Positions 4,969-6,136 of a stretch of DNA of 6,136 nucleotides are shown piece by piece (the first letter of the stretch is position 1; each line of letters starts with the position of its first letter). The notes beneath the pieces were generated by a model. It saw nothing but the letters and a program-made list of their open reading frames with translations. It was not told the DNA's origin and did no database searches. The position numbers were made by a program, and so were the translations under genes. The DNA lies in assembly GCA_018400055.1 (NCBI GenBank), contig JAGYNK010000063.1:1-6136 (forward strand). The letters are read 5' to 3'. The DNA comes from Candidatus Moraniibacteriota bacterium (lineage in GTDB: Bacteria; Patescibacteriota; Minisyncoccia; Moranbacterales; UBA9337).

Positions 4969-5772
4969 TTATTTAAAAACGCCGTACCAATACTCAACTT
5001 GGGGATAAATCTTTTCCAGAAAAACCGCCAAAATCAAGCCGCTTGACAAAAAAGGCGCGAAAGGTATCTGGCTTTTCAGCTCTTTCTTTTTTAAAGCTAT
5101 CAATATTATACCCCAAATCGCTCCTATTGTAAAAGCCAACATCAACGCCAATAATATTCCCGGCCAACCCATAATTAATCCTGCCCAAAGAGCCACATAA
5201 GCGTCTCCGTATCCCATCCATTTTTCCTTAGATAAATAAGACAAGGCAAAAAAGAAAACAAAGGCCGCGCCGCCGCCTATGATTCCGGAAATAATTTCCG
5301 AAGACATCCGTCCGTCCGCCAAATTAAAACTTGACCAATCCAAAAACACCAAATACAAAACCGCCCAGATCACGCCCGCCCACAAAACAATCATCGGAAT
5401 TTCCATCAGCTTAAAATCATAAACAAAAACTACCGTTAACAGCGCAAAGCTCACCAGATAAAATAAAGTCACAGCCCAGCTTTGAAATTCCGAAGCGTTA
5501 AAAAAATAATAGCCCGTCAGCGCAAAAACTATCCCCGTCGCCAATTCCACCAAAGGATATTGCCAAGATATTTTTCCTTGGCAATCTCGACACTTGGCTC
5601 TTAATAAAATAAAGCTCAAAAGAGGAATATTGTCATACCAACGGATTAGCGCTTTGCAATGAGGACAATGCGACCGCCCCAAAATAGATTCTGTCAACTC
5701 CAACCGGCAAATCACCACATTTAAAAAACTCCCGATAATCAAACCCAAAATAAAAAAAATTAAAATTGTCAT
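4969..5772 (-). CDS. pilD: Type IV prepilin peptidase / N-methyltransferase PilD
   Basis: An inner-membrane aspartic protease (A24 family) of 267 residues that removes prepilin leaders on the cytoplasmic side and methylates the new N-terminus. The N-terminal zinc-binding domain is complete: CPHC (Cys36, Cys39) and CRDC (Cys61, Cys64) flank WYDNIPLLSFILL. Catalytic aspartates are Asp119 in VYDFKLMEIP and Asp190 in GYGD. About seven hydrophobic segments can be seen. The usual Asp after IP in the first motif is Met here (IPM), a position outside the catalytic pair. Length fits the bifunctional form. It sits between a pilin-like gene and four minor pilins, its natural substrates. The start is ATG 5772, supported by the signature GSFLNVVICRL at 14-24; no Shine-Dalgarno sequence is seen. 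Confidence 0.96.
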   Translation of the reverse strand: MTILIFFILGLIIGSFLNVVICRLELTESILGRSHCPHCKALIRWYDNIPLLSFILLRAKCRDCQGKISWQYPLVELATGIVFALTGYYFFNASEFQSWAVTLFYLVSFALLTVVFVYDFKLMEIPMIVLWAGVIWAVLYLVFLDWSSFNLADGRMSSEIISGIIGGGAAFVFFFALSYLSKEKWMGYGDAYVALWAGLIMGWPGILLALMLAFTIGAIWGIILIALKKKELKSQIPFAPFLSSGLILAVFLEKIYPQVEYWYGVFK

Positions 5773-5780
5773 AAATAAAT

Positions 5781-5808
5781 AAGTAATCTGTAACTAGTAA
5801 CTGGTAAT
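5781..5808. repeat. Four-unit heptamer array upstream of pilD
   Basis: Units AAGTAAT, CTGTAAC, TAGTAAC and TGGTAAT (plus strand) share the pattern NNGTAAY in unbroken 7-base phase. It occupies the 62-base gap between the pilin-like gene and pilD, close to the pilD start. Its unit sequence differs from the other arrays, but the period is the same. Confidence 0.65.
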
Positions 5809-5834
5809 TAGAGAAGAAGGAAAAATTAAAAACT

Positions 5835-6136
5835 TCAATGGCAATCACCGCTAGGCGGGAAATGACAGCCACTAGAATCACAATAAGCGTTACCATCCCC
5901 AACACAATTTGCAAAATCACACGCTGTGAGTGTTACTCGCCAATCATCCGCACCTCCGCTTGTTACAGTAAATTGAGTATCCGATGCATTACTTCCACAA
6001 ACATCAATTGATGGATATACAGAATTAATTATGCTTACAGGGTTACAAATATTATCTCCGCCATCGCCATCTAAAATAGTCCCATCTCCATCCCGACACA
6101 TAGCCGCCGCTGAAACAACGCTACTCAAGGAAGATT
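5835..6136 (-). CDS. Cysteine-rich pilin-like protein, C-terminal part (5' end outside window)
   Basis: The last 99 residues of a protein whose start lies beyond the right edge; the stop is TGA at 5837-5835. It begins SSLSSVVSAAAMC, resembling the end of a pilin spine helix, and continues into a globular tail with eight cysteines (visible residues 13, 30, 46, 72, 77, 85, 90, 98), enough for four disulfides. An acidic Gly/Asp stretch, DGDGTILDGDGGDN (15-28), could bind calcium. The tail NAYCDSSGCHF is like the Cys-containing C-terminus of pilins in candidate-phyla bacteria as I remember them. Location directly before pilD supports a pilin, possibly the major subunit. Without the N-terminal cleavage motif the assignment stays provisional; another secreted disulfide-rich protein is possible. 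Confidence 0.6.
   Translation of the reverse strand, partial: SSLSSVVSAAAMCRDGDGTILDGDGGDNICNPVSIINSVYPSIDVCGSNASDTQFTVTSGGADDWRVTLTACDFANCVGDGNAYCDSSGCHFPPSGDCH

Noticed and set aside
2586..5772. A true type II secretion operon
   Set aside because: The pseudopilin order is shared with type IV pili; no gspD, gspE or gspF is visible, the last pilin is far shorter than GspK, and type IV pili are the usual filament in this type of genome.
4994..5920. Minus-strand frames at 4994-5221 and 5633-5920, and plus-strand frames at 3106-3318 and 3535-3753
   Set aside because: They are out-of-frame or antisense shadows of pilD, the right-edge pilin and the PilW-like gene.
1..6136. Alternative genetic code with UGA as Gly (known in Gracilibacteria and Absconditabacteria)
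   Set aside because: No in-frame UGA occurs in about 1,700 codons across the recognised genes, and UGA sits where the right-edge gene naturally ends.

Overview
The window reads as a low-GC genome of a candidate-phyla-radiation bacterium (Patescibacteria, probably Parcubacteria-like). This is inferred from three things: poly-Lys/AT-rich coding, pilin families with AQEGIELVRNIRDNNW-type sequences, and repeat-derived peptides of the PASxAGRQA and HPERSEG types embedded in a housekeeping gene. I cannot name a species. Standard termination fits: UGA ends the right-edge gene and no in-frame UGA occurs in any other gene. Every supported gene lies on the minus strand, so the biological order is right to left. 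No gene-free stretch exceeds about 120 bases.

Right part (6136 to 2586): a type IV pilus block. It starts with the 3' end of a cysteine-rich pilin-like protein cut by the window edge. Next come the prepilin peptidase/methylase PilD and four small class III-signal proteins in the classic minor-pilin order: FimT/GspH-like, PilV/GspI-like, PilW/GspJ-like, PilX/GspK-like. PilD would cleave and N-methylate the others. The four minor pilins would form the initiating tip complex of a pilus or competence-type filament.

Middle (2585 to 2270): about 315 bases with a strong hairpin/T-tract terminator, an extended -10 box, and the first 55 or so codons of an IS200-like/RAYT (Y1) transposase. The fragment lies between two near-identical hairpins and ends just before ligA.

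Left part (2268 to 1): NAD-dependent DNA ligase LigA, open through all 756 visible codons and lacking only its last residues. It keeps the catalytic and zinc-binding residues but carries five in-frame repeat-derived insertions (about 100 residues in total). The same type of 7-base-period tandem repeat appears in four of these inserts and in four intergenic gaps, often beside a palindrome. This repeat system, tolerated inside an essential enzyme, is the most unusual feature of the window.
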